A DNA stretch of 64,000 bases from Adiantum capillus-veneris. Its lineage: Eukaryota > Streptophyta > Polypodiopsida > Polypodiales > Pteridaceae. The notes below the pieces were generated by a model. It saw nothing but the letters and a program-made list of their open reading frames with translations, searched no databases and was not told the DNA's origin. This document shows, piece after piece, positions 50,139-61,900 of the stretch. Both the position numbers and the translations under genes were made by a program. The stretch lies in the NCBI GenBank assembly GCA_014529385.2, contig CM043954.1, positions 91,787,747-91,851,746 of the forward strand, read 5' to 3'. Each line of letters starts with the position of its first letter. Positions within the stretch are counted from its first letter, which is position 1.

Positions 50139-51515
50139 TTAACGTGTGATTTTTTGCAAAATTACCTAATAATGCCATTAAAACTCATCAGTAGGGGAGT
50201 TTCAGCCGATAACATCTCCCCGATGAGTGTGAATAGTGTATATACTATCAGAAAATACATCAAAAAATAACCCTTTTGCTTATTTTCATCAACTTTTCTT
50301 GATATTGGAGCATAAGAATGGAGAAATTTGCCAAAAAGTAATAAAATAGTGTTTTTCAATGGATTTTTTTAATTGTTGATTTTTTAATTTGCTTTTTTAG
50401 TGCATTTTATTATTTTCTTTGATTTTTTCAATGAACACAGGGTCAAAAATTAATATAAATAGCAAATGGGCTATGATGGAGAAATTGAAGATATGCTGAT
50501 GATCAAACAAACAAGATGGACAGGCAAAAAAAATTTTAATTAAAACGACAAATGGAAGCGAGAGGCCTAAATTAGGCCGCCAGGACCTGTTTTTGCAAAT
50601 TCTTGCAGAATGAGCTAGCGGAGTCCGATTGAGGAAGTTTTTGAGTCTAACACAGATTTAAGGGCCTATTAGGACTAACAGGTGAATTTGGGGAAATATA
50701 GTTTGGGAAGTCTGAGAATAGATATCCAAGGTAGCCTAAAATCATCTCATTTCCACTACTCACTCTTGGAGAAGAGAGCTCTCTACCTTCTTCATGCGCG
50801 ATTTCCGGAGTCCACAATCGGCGATTTTCAGCACCATTTCACAGGAGACCTGGGTAAGTTGTTAACTTATCAAAGAATTTTTTATACAGTTGGGTAGCAA
50901 GTTTAGGCCCATGAAAAAACCCTAAAATCTTAGCTGTGTATGAATTCCTATGACACAAAAACGATCATAGCGTCTTGTCAGCTCAATCGAATTGGATGAG
51001 ACATGAACAATAGCTTGCCCCTAGATAGAGAACACTTTCATATCATTAGATGACCATTTGGCAGGGGTCGAGGGGGTCTCCAGGTAAATAATCCAGGTTT
51101 TGGCCACATGCCAGAATTGAATTTTGACTCCACGTGCAGCTTATAGACAAGGTCTATACACAATGTACCTAGATGGTTTCAAGGAAAAACTCAAGGCAAG
51201 CTCTCTAATAGCAAGAAATAACTCAAAGACTACAAAGCCTCAAATTTGACGTATGGAGTCAAACTGACTCCGAATGAGCCCAAACTGGATGAGCAGCTTT
51301 ATGACTATGTAGTGGACAAGTCCATAGCTTCAAAAGTAACCAAACAACTCTACACACCAAGTAGTAACAAAAACCGGTGATTTTAGAGTCCACAAGAGCA
51401 TGAAGTGGTGCCGATACAACTAAATCTTACCAAACTCATTTAGGACTTGTTTTAGATGTAATGAAGATGTGTAGGTCATAAAATTAGATTTTCAAGCAAA
51501 AAATGTACCTGGTGT
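50139..51515. other. Non-coding: possible LTR D, then the broken start of element C's 3' half
   Basis: AT-rich with no credible gene. A (T)n-rich stretch near 50340-50450 and repeated terms such as GAGCCCAAACTGGATGAG fit LTR or leader sequence. The junction between D and C is not located. Confidence 0.35.
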
Positions 51516-52103
51516 TAATAATCATGATTATTGCTTTTGTGCACAACTGGCTTGAAAATCATCATTTTGCTTCACCTATCACTTGTACACACCTATCTCA
51601 TGCCACATGTCAACTATGAGCCCAAAAGATCAAGAAAATCTCAGATTTTGTCAAAAAACGCACTAAAGGATCTTCTGTCTAAATTTTTAGTTAATTGACA
51701 CATTTTTTGATCCAAAACATCCCATATCTCACTCAGAGGCTCTACAACATGTCTAGAACCAATTTGCAAGAAAAAATGTCCAATTTGATGAAAATGTTAA
51801 GAATCACGATAATTTACATTTTTGCGAGAATGAGTTCAAATTTCACCTTTGACCTTATGGTACAAAAGTACATGATGTGACAAGCCCATTAATCAAGTTT
51901 GATCACAAAAACCCAAAATCCCTTCATATCTACTGTTTCAGAGTCTGCAGATTAAATCTGACACCATTTTCACCTTGTACACTCAAATGAGCCCACACTT
52001 TACTCAGAGTATCTAAATCATATGCTCTTCAGGCCTATAAAGTCAAAAGTGCAAAACTATTGAAAAATTTTCCTGCTGTAAATAATTGCGATTATTTACT
52101 TTG
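51516..52103. repeat. Palindromic repeats before the 3' ORF of element C
   Basis: Copies of the TAAATAATCATGATTATTTA-type palindrome lie at about 51518, 51796 and 52077, spaced 278 and 281 bp. All three are imperfect. The motif and spacing match those at 22906-23955. Confidence 0.7.
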
Positions 52104-54447
52104 GTTGCAAATTTTGCCTGGATTGAATGGTTCTGATCTTTACATGTTTTTATGCATCTATGCATGCTCCAAAATTATTTTGAAGCCAAATGGACATCAT
52201 TTGCCAGCAATTCAGACACAGGACATTTCAGAGCGGAATTCGTGGAATTTTCTAACTTTGAAACTGCATTCTCCTAATAGGTGCAATGTAAGCTGCTAAG
52301 AAAGCAAAGAAGAGGATGACCCAAAAAGAAAAGCTGCAAGAATTGCCACCATATCAATTAAAGCCGAGTTCAGTGAAAACGGCCAAGGTAACCTACCTAT
52401 CAAAAGAACAACTTGAAGAACACAACACCACAATCTTCACCGGCAGATTCAAGAGTGAAGATGGAAATCAGGTAGTGTTGCAGATCCTACCCAAAGAAGT
52501 TATGACGTAGCCACGAACCCAACAACAAAAGAAACCAACAGAAAGTTAGGACTTCACGAATTCTACAATCAAGAGCCATGTGGAGTAGACTTCTAGCGAG
52601 CTTATGAACTATTGTCAACCATCGAAGAGGATGGATCTGTCCAGATCATGAATCAGCAGGGACAGAAAGTCAAAGTGGCTATTAACAAAGACATAGTGGC
52701 TGAAGCACTAAAGTTTCCAACTGAAGGAATGACAATGAGGGCCAGAGATAGGAAGAAAGCTGGTACATTCACAAAGGATACATCTGCTGCCACCTTCTCC
52801 GACCTTATTCTAAAGCAAGTGGAGGATCCCTCCCGTCTCTATCACCAGCACTTCCACTTCCTCGCAAAGAGACCACGAAGATATATTACTCCCAATCATG
52901 CGGTTGCAACCACCTTCATGCAGGTATTGAAGTCAACATCAAAATAAACAATAGATCATGCTTAATACATGCTTACAACACTCAAGAGCACAAAGAAGGA
53001 AGGAAGAGTAACATATCTAGGAGCTCCAAAAGTTCTTACTCGGATTGCATACCATGCTATTGGGATGGCCGATAACTAGCCGCCAGTCCAGTATCAGAAT
53101 ACATGGATAGTCACAGCTCAACCCTCTCCACCAGCCACTAGATCAAAGAAGAAAAGAATCTATAGATCAAATGAAGAATCATCAGAAAGCTCACCTGAAG
53201 CTCATAGCAGTGAAGAGAGCTCTTACAATGAAGAAAAAAGGACAAGGAGAGAAGAAATCAAGAGAAAATCAGTGGCAAACCATCATGAAGAATCTCAACA
53301 GAAAAAAGCAAGGTTTGAAAGAAGAATCTTATGAAAGAAGTTGCCAAGCTGCAGGAGAGAACCCAGAATCATGGAGTCCAAGGGAAATCAAGGGTCCTAG
53401 AACCAAGAACCCCAGGGAAGAAGATCCAAGGAGATTCGAAGGATCTACTTGAGAGAATGTATGCGAAAGCTGAGGCCCTAAAGATACAGGACGCATTAGA
53501 AGCACAAAGAAAGGCAAGAGAAGAGTCGACTACGCAATAAAAGCGAACAAAAGCGGCACAACAAATTAAACCACAACATGAACGAGGAGAGATGTCTCCA
53601 AGACCACCTTCACCCACTACTAAACAAGAAGACCAACCAATTTCTAGTCCAAGCCCTTCACCAATTGACAAATCCAAGGAAGGCGAGGAAACAAAAGGAG
53701 AAGACAAACAAGAGGAGGAAGCCAGTTATGAACATCCCAAGGAAATAGACAAAGATGAAGCAGGGCCTTCTACAACACCACAAGCAAAATCAGTTGAAAC
53801 ATCTACAAAACCTCAGGCAGAATCCGCTGAACTGTCTAAAGAGCTGCAAGCCGAATCTGCTGGACCTTCGAACTAGCCTCAGGTAGAATCTGAAGAATGG
53901 GAAACTACGGATGAAGTTATCATCCAGGTTAATGAATATGGAAAGGAGATGCAGGTGATGACGGAAAAGATGCGAACAGTGGCTCTTAGCGTAGTGCTAA
54001 AGCTTGAGAGTTGAAACAAGTGATTGATGCTCTCCAAGGCGATCTTGAAGACAGGATGAACATCATTGAGAATCTTCAAGGCCAGATCAAAGAGTTAAAA
54101 AACAAAGCAAAGCAACACCAAAGTGTCAAGGAAAAGTGACAAAAAGATAGGGGAGCTTCTCACAAAGCTATCAGATGCATGTAAAAGCAGGACCAACAAC
54201 TGAGTGAAGTAACAAACAAACTTTTGAGCACTACTCAACAGTCAGTACAAAAGCTCCAAGTACAATTAAATGTAGCAAATACCTCTTTGCAATACTCAAA
54301 GCAGAGAATCAATGACCAAGCAACACTCCTAAAGCAAATCAAGGAAAACCTAGCCATAGCTTTACTCAAGGGGACAAATGAAGTTTACAAGACCTTGGAA
54401 CTTGAGTTGAAGCTATAACAGGCACCAAGATGGGACCTCGCCTTAAT

Positions 54448-54737
54448 GCGGGTACAAAGAGAAGAGCAACTGTGTAAAGAGATAGAGGATTTAAAGAGAG
54501 CCAACCAGCTACTGAGAGAAGGGAATATGGAAGCTCAGGAGGAGGCAAGTACCTCTGAACAATTAAATCTAGACATGCCATCACTCTCCTTTGCGGGTAC
54601 AAAGAGAAGAGCAACTGTGTAAAGAGATAGAGGATTTAAAGAGAGCCAACCAGCTACTGAGAGAAGGGAATATGGAAGCTCAGGAGGAGGCAAGTACCTC
54701 TGAACAATTAAATCTAGACATGCCATCACTCTCCTTT
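54448..54737. repeat. Perfect 145-bp tandem duplication
   Basis: GCGGGTACAAAGAGAAGAGC starts at 54448 and 54593. I see no difference between the copies. 145 is not a multiple of 3, so the ORF is shifted. Confidence 0.95.
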
Positions 54738-55786
54738 GTAGAAATGGAAACACGGCCAACGGAAGGGCAGACAGAGAGTTTGAATTCCAAGTACCAATCA
54801 CCAATGAAGAACAAGTGCCAATGGTCCAGCTCTCTAATGCTGAAGAAGATGCACTTAAAGAGCATATTTTTCATGAAGTGGATGCTAAATGGAAAGCGGC
54901 AATGGATTGGGAGTTGAGAGTTCTTCATTCTGTCAATGTAACACAGCTCACTCCCAACCAAATCAACTCTCAATGGCATCAACAGTCGGAGGCACAACAA
55001 GTAAAAGAAAGACTTTACAAGGATATGCAATAAGAGGGGTCAGATGCTCTCCACCCCAAATGGAGAAAGAATTGTCTCAACAAAAACTCAAGGTATCTTA
55101 TCTTGTTTACAAGGGCACTTGCATCAATTTAGAAAGACCCGACATTCTGTCATGTACCAAGGGTAAGGACATGGCAGGCAACAAATTAATAAAGAAGAAA
55201 AGGCCGACTTGGCTCAACTACCCAAAATTGCCAGCTCCAGAAGCAAGGACCAGCAACTAAGGAATACATGGTGAAAACCCTAACGGGCGCCATGAACTTC
55301 TTCAAGAGCCTCCTTGACCTCTCATGTGCAATGCTATATAAAATCTGCAGAATTCTGCTCACATGCATCCAAGTTTTTCATGAGCCTGAGCAAGCAGGAG
55401 CCCCATGGATGTCCTTCTTAGAAGGTAACAAAGGCTTGTGCTATGATTTGAGTGGACAACATTTAAAAGAAGTCCTCTACGGCTTCTATGCTATACGTAT
55501 GTTCTTGCCATCAAGCAATATGTTGGCATTTGAAGAATCTTTTTACACAAGATTATTCACATGATGTACAAAGATTTTGGCCCAGTAATCAACAATCTGA
55601 CAGCAAGGTTTGTTGGATATTCAGCCATAGAACTCAAAAATAAAGTCACTATCAGTGTTTGCAAGTCCCTGAGAAAGAACGACGCATCAGATATCAAAAA
55701 GAGCTACAAGCACTTAAAGACCGCCTCGCTATCCGTCAACCCGAAGACTATTTCAATCCACAAAACTGTGTCAAGGAATGACAGTC

Positions 55787-55800
55787 GAAGAGGGGGGGAA
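55787..55800 (+). other. Polypurine tract of element C
   Basis: GAAGAGGGGGGGAA, directly before the TG of the 3' LTR. Confidence 0.92.
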
Positions 55801-56716
55801 TGTTAGTAACAAGCTAACCCATGTAACATTTTTTGGGAGCTTTATTGTAAAAACACTTATTCTTTTGATAAATCGGGAATATTGTAGCTCCTATTTGCCA
55901 AGTGGATATTGTAATCTATGAGCCAAAGCTATAAGCTTCCACATTGTATCAATTTATCCTTAGTTAAAGCTCCCAAAACATTAGTTTTTGACCAAAGAAA
56001 CCTTGGCTAAGGTATAAAAGCCAATTTTTCAAAGCTAATTTTAAGTTTTTGGATAAGAAATATACAGCGTGAGCTAACGACGCTCACTTCTCTCCTTCTC
56101 ATGCTTCCTTCTCCCTTGTCGGTTGTCACATTGCAGTGTCGTCTGTTGCGTTGTAACCAGAGGTAAGAGCTCTACACATTGTCGTAAACATATCATGGTA
56201 AGCCGTAGCTTTTGGCATCGCCAACCCGTGGCCTAATTTCATCATAAGTAGGAATTTAAGCTAGGAAATCGCAAAATAAGCATAGGAGGGGTATTGGGGC
56301 ATCATTGCTAAGCATTTAGATGCATTCAGGGTCAAAAATGACTAAGTCAAAATCTTACTGTTGTCAATAATTGTGTTTTTTGTACTTCATCAAAAGTGAG
56401 ATTTGAGACCATAATAAGCATGTGTGCGTAGGCTCTTATATACTTGTCCTATAAGTTTTGTAACATTTGGATGTTGTTTGATGCTGTAATGGTCAAGTTT
56501 TGTTTGCCGATTAGTGACTAGCTTTTGATGACTCAGGTCATTTGAGTGTAGCTTGTGTTAGATGTGAGTTGTCTGTTGTTTTTTCAAGAGATTGACACCC
56601 TCTTGTAGCCTCTATGCACTAGTCAAGTCAGCTTTGTCCCATGGATTGACAATTATGTTCATGGTTCTTGCTCTATCTGCAATAAGATAAGAGTGAGGTT
56701 AGAAAACCCATCCACA
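55801..56716 (+). mobile_element. 3' LTR of element C (916 bp)
   Basis: TGTTAGTAACAAGC to AAACCCATCCACA, inverse to 24497-25406 throughout. TATAAAAG at 56013-56020. It is followed at once by TGTGG (56717-56721) and a gag zinc-knuckle frame, not by a primer-binding site, so it is a 3' LTR. Confidence 0.93.
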
Positions 56717-57867
56717 TGTGGTGGTGACCACCTTAGGAAAGATTGTCCTCATACCGAGATCATTAGAGTGAATGTATATTGTCCAGCTAATGGAATCACT
56801 CATTTGATTAGCGATTTTCCAAAACACCCAAATAAAATGGTGAAAATAATGTTGAACATATTAGAGGAAACCTCATCAAGTAGTGGTTCTGAAAATGAAA
56901 CGGTGATACCTATACAGGTTGTCACAAGAGCGCAAACTCAAAGCAATGTAAGAACCAATAATTGAGGAACCTAGAACAACAGATGCTTCTAGTCTTGAAT
57001 GGAAAAGTCAATGCAACACTTGGAAGGATAGGAAAGCACACATGAAAGCTAGGAAGGAACAAGAACAAACCTCCTTAGTAGATGAGCTGAAACAAAACAA
57101 GGAAAAATTGAGAAAACTAAAAGAAGAAGCCAACAAGGAAAAGGAGACCTTTGAGGTAGCACCAATGCCAGATATAGTTGGAAAACCCAAAAGTGCAAGT
57201 TCGGGAGAATTTGTACTAGTTGAAAAAGTGAATGAACCTCTAGATGCACTTATGAAAGCTTATGAGGCACATCTTAAGAATAAATATACTCATGAAAAAA
57301 GGTGGATGATATACCCATACACTAATTTGGAAAAGAAAAGGCTGAAGATGTGTGAAAATATGATCCAAACAGCCCAAGCTTTGTTAGAGCCACGGACAAA
57401 AGAGCCAGGGGGTTGGATCGAGGTTTGAGCTCCAACACCAGTGGTCCCACCAAGACACGATCGTGAAAGGATAATTGAGATTCCCACATCAAAATTAGAA
57501 TCCTTGAAGTTAATTGAAAGCCCAAGGGTAGTGATGAATACTAGAGATCGGGCATCTAATGGTAATTATCCTATTATACTTGAGATATACAGAGAAAGAG
57601 AGTAGCTTAGATGAACTTTGGAAACAAATACAAGAAGAAAATGAGCTAAGTCAGAGAGTTAACTATACCAACAAAGGGATAGATTATTTTCTTCCTCCTA
57701 TTGAGGAATTTGAGGCACAATCTCAAGCAGACCTAGATATTTGCTCATATTGGGGGGATATAGGATTTTTTAGATCTTTGGATAGCCAACCCCAATCTTT
57801 GAGAACCTTACCCTCTTACATGGGAGAGTATGAAGCAAGGTCTTATGTGAAGGCAGTCCCATCATGA
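56717..57867 (+). pseudogene. 3' piece of the host gag and gag-pol linker
   Basis: The first codons give CGGDHLRKDCP, the second half of a CCHC knuckle (Cys, Gly-Gly, His, Cys), then a second Cys-rich motif VYCPANGITHLISDFPKHPN. A long charged coiled-coil linker follows (57042-57428, LVDELKQNKEKLRKLKEEAN) and the frame 57559-57867 has YLPPIEEF-like and SYWGDIGFFRSLD motifs. A TGA at about 57426 and shifts break it. The missing first half of the knuckle (Cys-x2-Cys) is at 25407-25420 on the minus strand. Confidence 0.72.
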
Positions 57868-58079
57868 AAACTCTCCTCAAAAAAGATGATAGACTCTAGA
57901 GGATTGATGGACATATTGTCTACACCTGTGACTTGTACCATTACGATAGCTGAGCTTCTCCAAATACAACCAAACATGTGGGTGATAGTCAAAAAATGCT
58001 TATAAAAGTTTGGTGTAAGAGATCCAACGTCACAGATAAAAGAAGGGATAAGAGAACTAGAGAAGCCTTAGCTAGATAC

Positions 58080-58294
58080 ATGACCAGTACCCTTAAACAA
58101 GGTGGGGGAGTATTGTGAAAGCAAAGATGGCAATAATACACTTCCCATTGACTTTTAAGGTGTTACAACTATGACAATTCTTGACAGTGTAGTGGGTGTG
58201 GCCATTGCAACCAAAGAGATATGGAAGAAATGGGAAAAACATGCCTTGAGAGCCACAAGGATGAAATTGCAATTAGCAGATGGTTATATGGAGA
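58080..58294 (+). pseudogene. Host element protease, truncated
   Basis: NTLPIDF, a TAA, then GVTTMTILDSVVGVAIATKE and MKLQLADGYMEM. This is the start of a retropepsin with the active-site Gly replaced (Asp-Ser-Val), the usual KEIWKKW helix and the ADGY flap strand. It is cut at 58294 by the copia LTR. Confidence 0.7.
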
Positions 58295-58523
58295 TGTGAG
58301 TGTGCAAATGCGGTGCACGTGTGCATAGTGCAAAGGGGAGAGAGAGGGAGAGAGAGCACGACACAAGATGTGGGGTGGAGCTCCCAAATCTCATTGTGTG
58401 AGCACCATGTGAGAATCTGAGTGAGAGATCCTTATTCTTTGTATGTATAAAGAATAAGAAGATAAACATGGGCCCCCAAACACACGGGAAAATCACGGTG
58501 AGGCGCACCGCCTTTACCTAACA
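58295..58523 (-). mobile_element. Putative 3' LTR of a copia element
   Basis: On the minus strand it begins TGTTAGGTAAAGGCGG after GGTGAGAGAA, a polypurine-like tract, and ends in ...CTCACA next to the truncated gag-protease gene. About 229 bp. No second copy is present, so the call rests on ends, polypurine tract and position 3' of copia RNase H sequence. Confidence 0.5.
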
Positions 58524-58696
58524 TTCTCTCACCAAAGGCTGTATGCTGATAAGTGGCGAGAAGACTAGCCTACAACTAGTATATACAAGAGGTGAGAGAA
58601 GACAGCTCTCAACCTATGCCCACTGGCTCGCTCTAGAGTAGATGAAACATGCATACCACTAGGACTAGAGCCACAATGACACTCCTCTTGCAGGTA
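58524..58696. other. Copia 3' untranslated sequence
   Basis: No frame. It lies between the copia RNase H remnant and the putative LTR. Confidence 0.3.
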
Positions 58697-59068
58697 TCAA
58701 GTGATGACTTGCATGGCTCCACAATGCACAATGCCAGTGTCAGTCATCGCACGGCTGGCAACTCCCACTGCAAATGCACCAACCGCATAAGAAAGATCAT
58801 GTCTCAAGACCAAAAGGTTAGACATGAGAGACCCAAAAGCTGATGAAACATGCACTATGTGTGCCAACCTATCCTTGTCAACAACCTCAGTGCCATATGC
58901 ATCCTCGTTAGGAACCACCTGACTATGCATCACCATGTCAGCATCGTCTGGCAAAGACATATCTGATGAGAATGACTGTAAAACCAAAAAATTAGCACCA
59001 CTGCAATCACACACAGATATCTGAAGGACACTATCGCCCTCAAATGTATTAGAAGTATCATAGAACAA
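58697..59068 (-). pseudogene. Copia polyprotein remnant: RT end / RNase H start
   Basis: The frame gives FGSLMSNLLVLRHDLSYAVG and ASRAMTDTGIVHCGAMQVIT, which align in order with the copia motif (GSLMY, TRPDLAYAVG, SRFM, HW-AVK) just before RNase H. The part 59068-59285, where integrase and most of RT should be, is far too short, so most of pol is deleted. Confidence 0.65.
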
Positions 59069-59284
59069 TGCATCGGTCTATGGCTCAACTAATGTCACCT
59101 CTACGGATGACTGACAAAGTTGTGCATCCCCAGAGATGCCACTTTCTATGTGAACGTCACCACAAGACAAATGCACAAGCTGCTCTCCATGCTGCATACC
59201 AGACCACTCCTAGCACCTCTAGCTATCACCAATGATCCCCTATGTATCTGAAATGACCGCTCTCTAAGCAGTACACAATGTCCA

Positions 59285-59800
59285 CTACTCTGCAAACTGA
59301 CGCACTAAAATGAGAATCTGACTGAGTCCTGGTACATAACGTACATCTTGTAGCGTAAGCAATGCACCGCTAGGTAAAGACATGCATACATCTCTAGCAC
59401 CCTCTATGTCATATGCTGAACCATCAACAAACTGCACACAACCAAGTCTCCCACTAGAGAAAGAGCAAAACAAATCATGACATGGCATCACGTGAAAAAC
59501 TGCATGCTCGTCTAGTAGAAAACACGTAGACAGTGTGCTATCCCAAGACACAAAGTAGTCTGAAGGTAAGCTAGACTCAAAAGTTACATGGCCCTCACAT
59601 GCATAGTCTCTAGCAGCTATCCTCATAGTAGCACCAAGCATCTTCCTCTTCCGTTGCCTCATCCGCTGCCTCATACGCCTAGAGCAATGATGCTTAATAT
59701 GCCCATCATGGCCGCAGTGCCAACATGTCACGCGATCGTGAATGAGAACCGTCTCTAACCTGAAGTGTCTCCATATCCATGCCAAAACTATGGCAAACAA
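59285..59800 (-). pseudogene. Copia gag zinc knuckle and protease
   Basis: Reading on the minus strand: CWHCGHDGHIKHHCSRRMRQ is a complete CCHC knuckle, then a basic linker, then FVSWDSTLSTCFLLDEHAVF (the protease region, with Asp-Ser-Thr where the copia motif is D-S/T-G), and VQFVDGSAYDIEGARDVCMS with LQDVRYVPGLSQILILVRQF, the gag-pre-integrase hallmark. 171 codons open. The active-site Gly is missing. Confidence 0.8.
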
Positions 59801-61900
59801 TTCTCAAGATCACAAGACTCTCCCACCCAAGAGCAAACCACTGTCTCAAGCAAAGAAGGTGAGCAAATGATCAAGATCACTAGCCTTTGCAATAGGCATA
59901 CATATCTGGAAAAATTTTGGCACAGTCTCCTCTATAACTGGAGCAAAAACTCAACAGTAAATTGCAATGGAGACAACAACAAATGCCCAAATGGCCAATC
60001 CAAGAATGTACTCGTATGGAATCACCTCATAAAGTCATACATAAAGCCAAACCGCTCTAGCCGGAGTATCACTCAACGGCACCACAAATGACATACATAT
60101 GTGAGTGAAAAATTGCTACCAAAATGTGTTAATGAATGAACAATGTGCCAGAAAACCATAGCATACATAACGCCTCACTCATGTGAGAGTGAGTACAAGA
60201 ACAAACTGTGTCCAAACTGACAAAACCTGTCAATGTGAGAGCCAAGCTTGATCACAAACTATGGTGAGTAAACTCCAACCACTATCCCACAAAAGCATAC
60301 ACAAAGTAAAAGCTCAAGACACCTGCTGTGTCGAAACTGGTATGCAAGCCAGAACACTGTAGAAGGTGTCCTCAACTGCAAATGGCAACACGTGTGGGAG
60401 TAGTAGACTCAACTTGTAGCTGGGCATCAAAACTGGAAGCTCCAAATGGTCGAGCACTCACAGCTCAAGACAAAAAATGCAGAGGGAAACAATGCATGCA
60501 AATCCTGAGTGCTACAAGCAATCGCAATCTCGATCGCACTAACGATGTGCATAAAATTGATGGAAAAATTTTGCCAAAATTTTGTCAACAAAACGGCTAC
60601 AAAACTAGTAACCAAAGTGATTGTACAGTCAAAACCATGAGTAACCAAAGTGCATCAAACCGCACTCCAAATGCATGCACCAATCTCCACACTTTGCATA
60701 CATCATTGCAAACACCTGCAACTCTAGTACACAAATACCTACTCTACCTATGGACTGCAAAAAAAAACATGCTCGAGGCATACATTGCCGAGCTCAAACT
60801 GCAATCACATGAGTCTCCTTGAGCATCAGACCATACAGATCATACACTGTATCCTTCCACCTGTGAGCAAACTTGCAGCCAATACCACTCTCACATTCGA
60901 GAGCAAACCATGTGTGGACTCCTCGACACACAATAAACAGCTGATGCTGAAGAAATTTTAGAGGTCAAAATCAATCCAAATCAATGCCAGGTAGAGGCAG
61001 CATGTGAATGCAGTGCAGAAGGCTAGGGTAGGTACTAAGGTCCTAGGCAGCCAAAGGATAGCGGAGGTGTATGCTTGAAGCGGTTTTTTAGGCCAAAAGT
61101 GCTGCAGGATGGCCCAGATGGGATTGTAGATGAAGATGTCCGAAATGCCAAGTCAATGTGCGAGAATGTAGTGTTCAGTGTGCTTTCCAAGCCGGTCCAG
61201 ACGGCTCATCAAACGGAGCCCCGATGCTCAAGATATTGCGGTTTAAAGTTGAAGTGTGTAGCAGATCCCCAACGGATAGGGCAGCTGGGGATAGGTGGCC
61301 CGAGCTGATGTCAGTGCATACATGTATAGAGCTTGAGTTACGGAGCATGGCTGTCTTCTCGGATCGCGAGTCAGAGCTCTGGTTAGCAAGATATGGCCAG
61401 TTGAAGATTTTTCGGGGGTCGGGTCTGTGCTCATTTGACCACATTGGAAGATGTGCCATCTGGAGTCTTTTGAGCCTCGCCAAGGTTCTTAGTGGAAATG
61501 TGCGTTATGTGGAGCTAGCATGAATCGACTGCACGTCAATCGGATATTCGGTCGGTCAGATACAACAAGATGAAGTTGGGAGCATTGGGCAATAAAAGGT
61601 ATGCGGGTGATTTTCTCAGTTTTTGATGGTCTCGGATAGCGGGCTCAAAGAAGTCAAAAGCCGGCGGAAATTGCGTAGAATGGAGCCGGGGACACAGACT
61701 TCGGACATGGATTTACAGCTCTGGAATGGGATTTGTCAACAAAGAATGGGAGTGAGGCCAAGTGGGCACCCTAGGAGGGGGTCACAAAGGAATTTTTTTG
61801 CTTGTTCCAAGGCCTTCAAAGGCTAGAGCTCTGCGGTGCCGCCATGTGGCAGATAAATAATCCCGCATGCGGGGCTCAGTGGCAAGAGGCCAGACTATAT
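59801..61900. other. Non-coding region; possible copia 5' part
   Basis: No supported gene. A weak TGGTATCAGAGC-like string on the minus strand near 60820-60835 might be a decayed copia primer site. The 164-codon plus frame at 60328-60822 and the frames near 61175-61523 have no family features. Confidence 0.35.

Larger units (their letters stand above)
52316..55800 (+). pseudogene. Decayed long ORF in env position, element C
   Basis: A chain of frames: 52316-52510 (LSKEQLEEHNTTIFTGRFKS), 52612-52947 (VKVAINKDIVAEALKFPTEG, then FSDLILKQVEDPSRLYHQHF and RYITPNHAVATTFMQVLKS), charged linkers with Lys/Glu and Pro/Ser runs (53171-53876), long coiled-coil sequence (about 53900-54740, LQGQIKELKNKAKQHQ and similar) and a C-terminal part with a hydrophobic stretch (SLLDLSCAMLYKICRILLTC, near 55300). 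It ends at the polypurine tract. The 52.6-kb part resembles the A-element ORF at about 29960. Nothing identifies it as an envelope; function unknown. Stops and a 145-bp duplication break it. Confidence 0.6.

Noticed and set aside
52316..55800. Calling the 3' ORF an envelope gene
   Set aside because: Only one short hydrophobic stretch, no signal peptide or cleavage site; long coiled coils and charged linkers instead.
60328..60822. 164-codon plus-strand frame
   Set aside because: Low-complexity Thr/Asn/Cys composition, no domain, surrounded by decayed repeat DNA.
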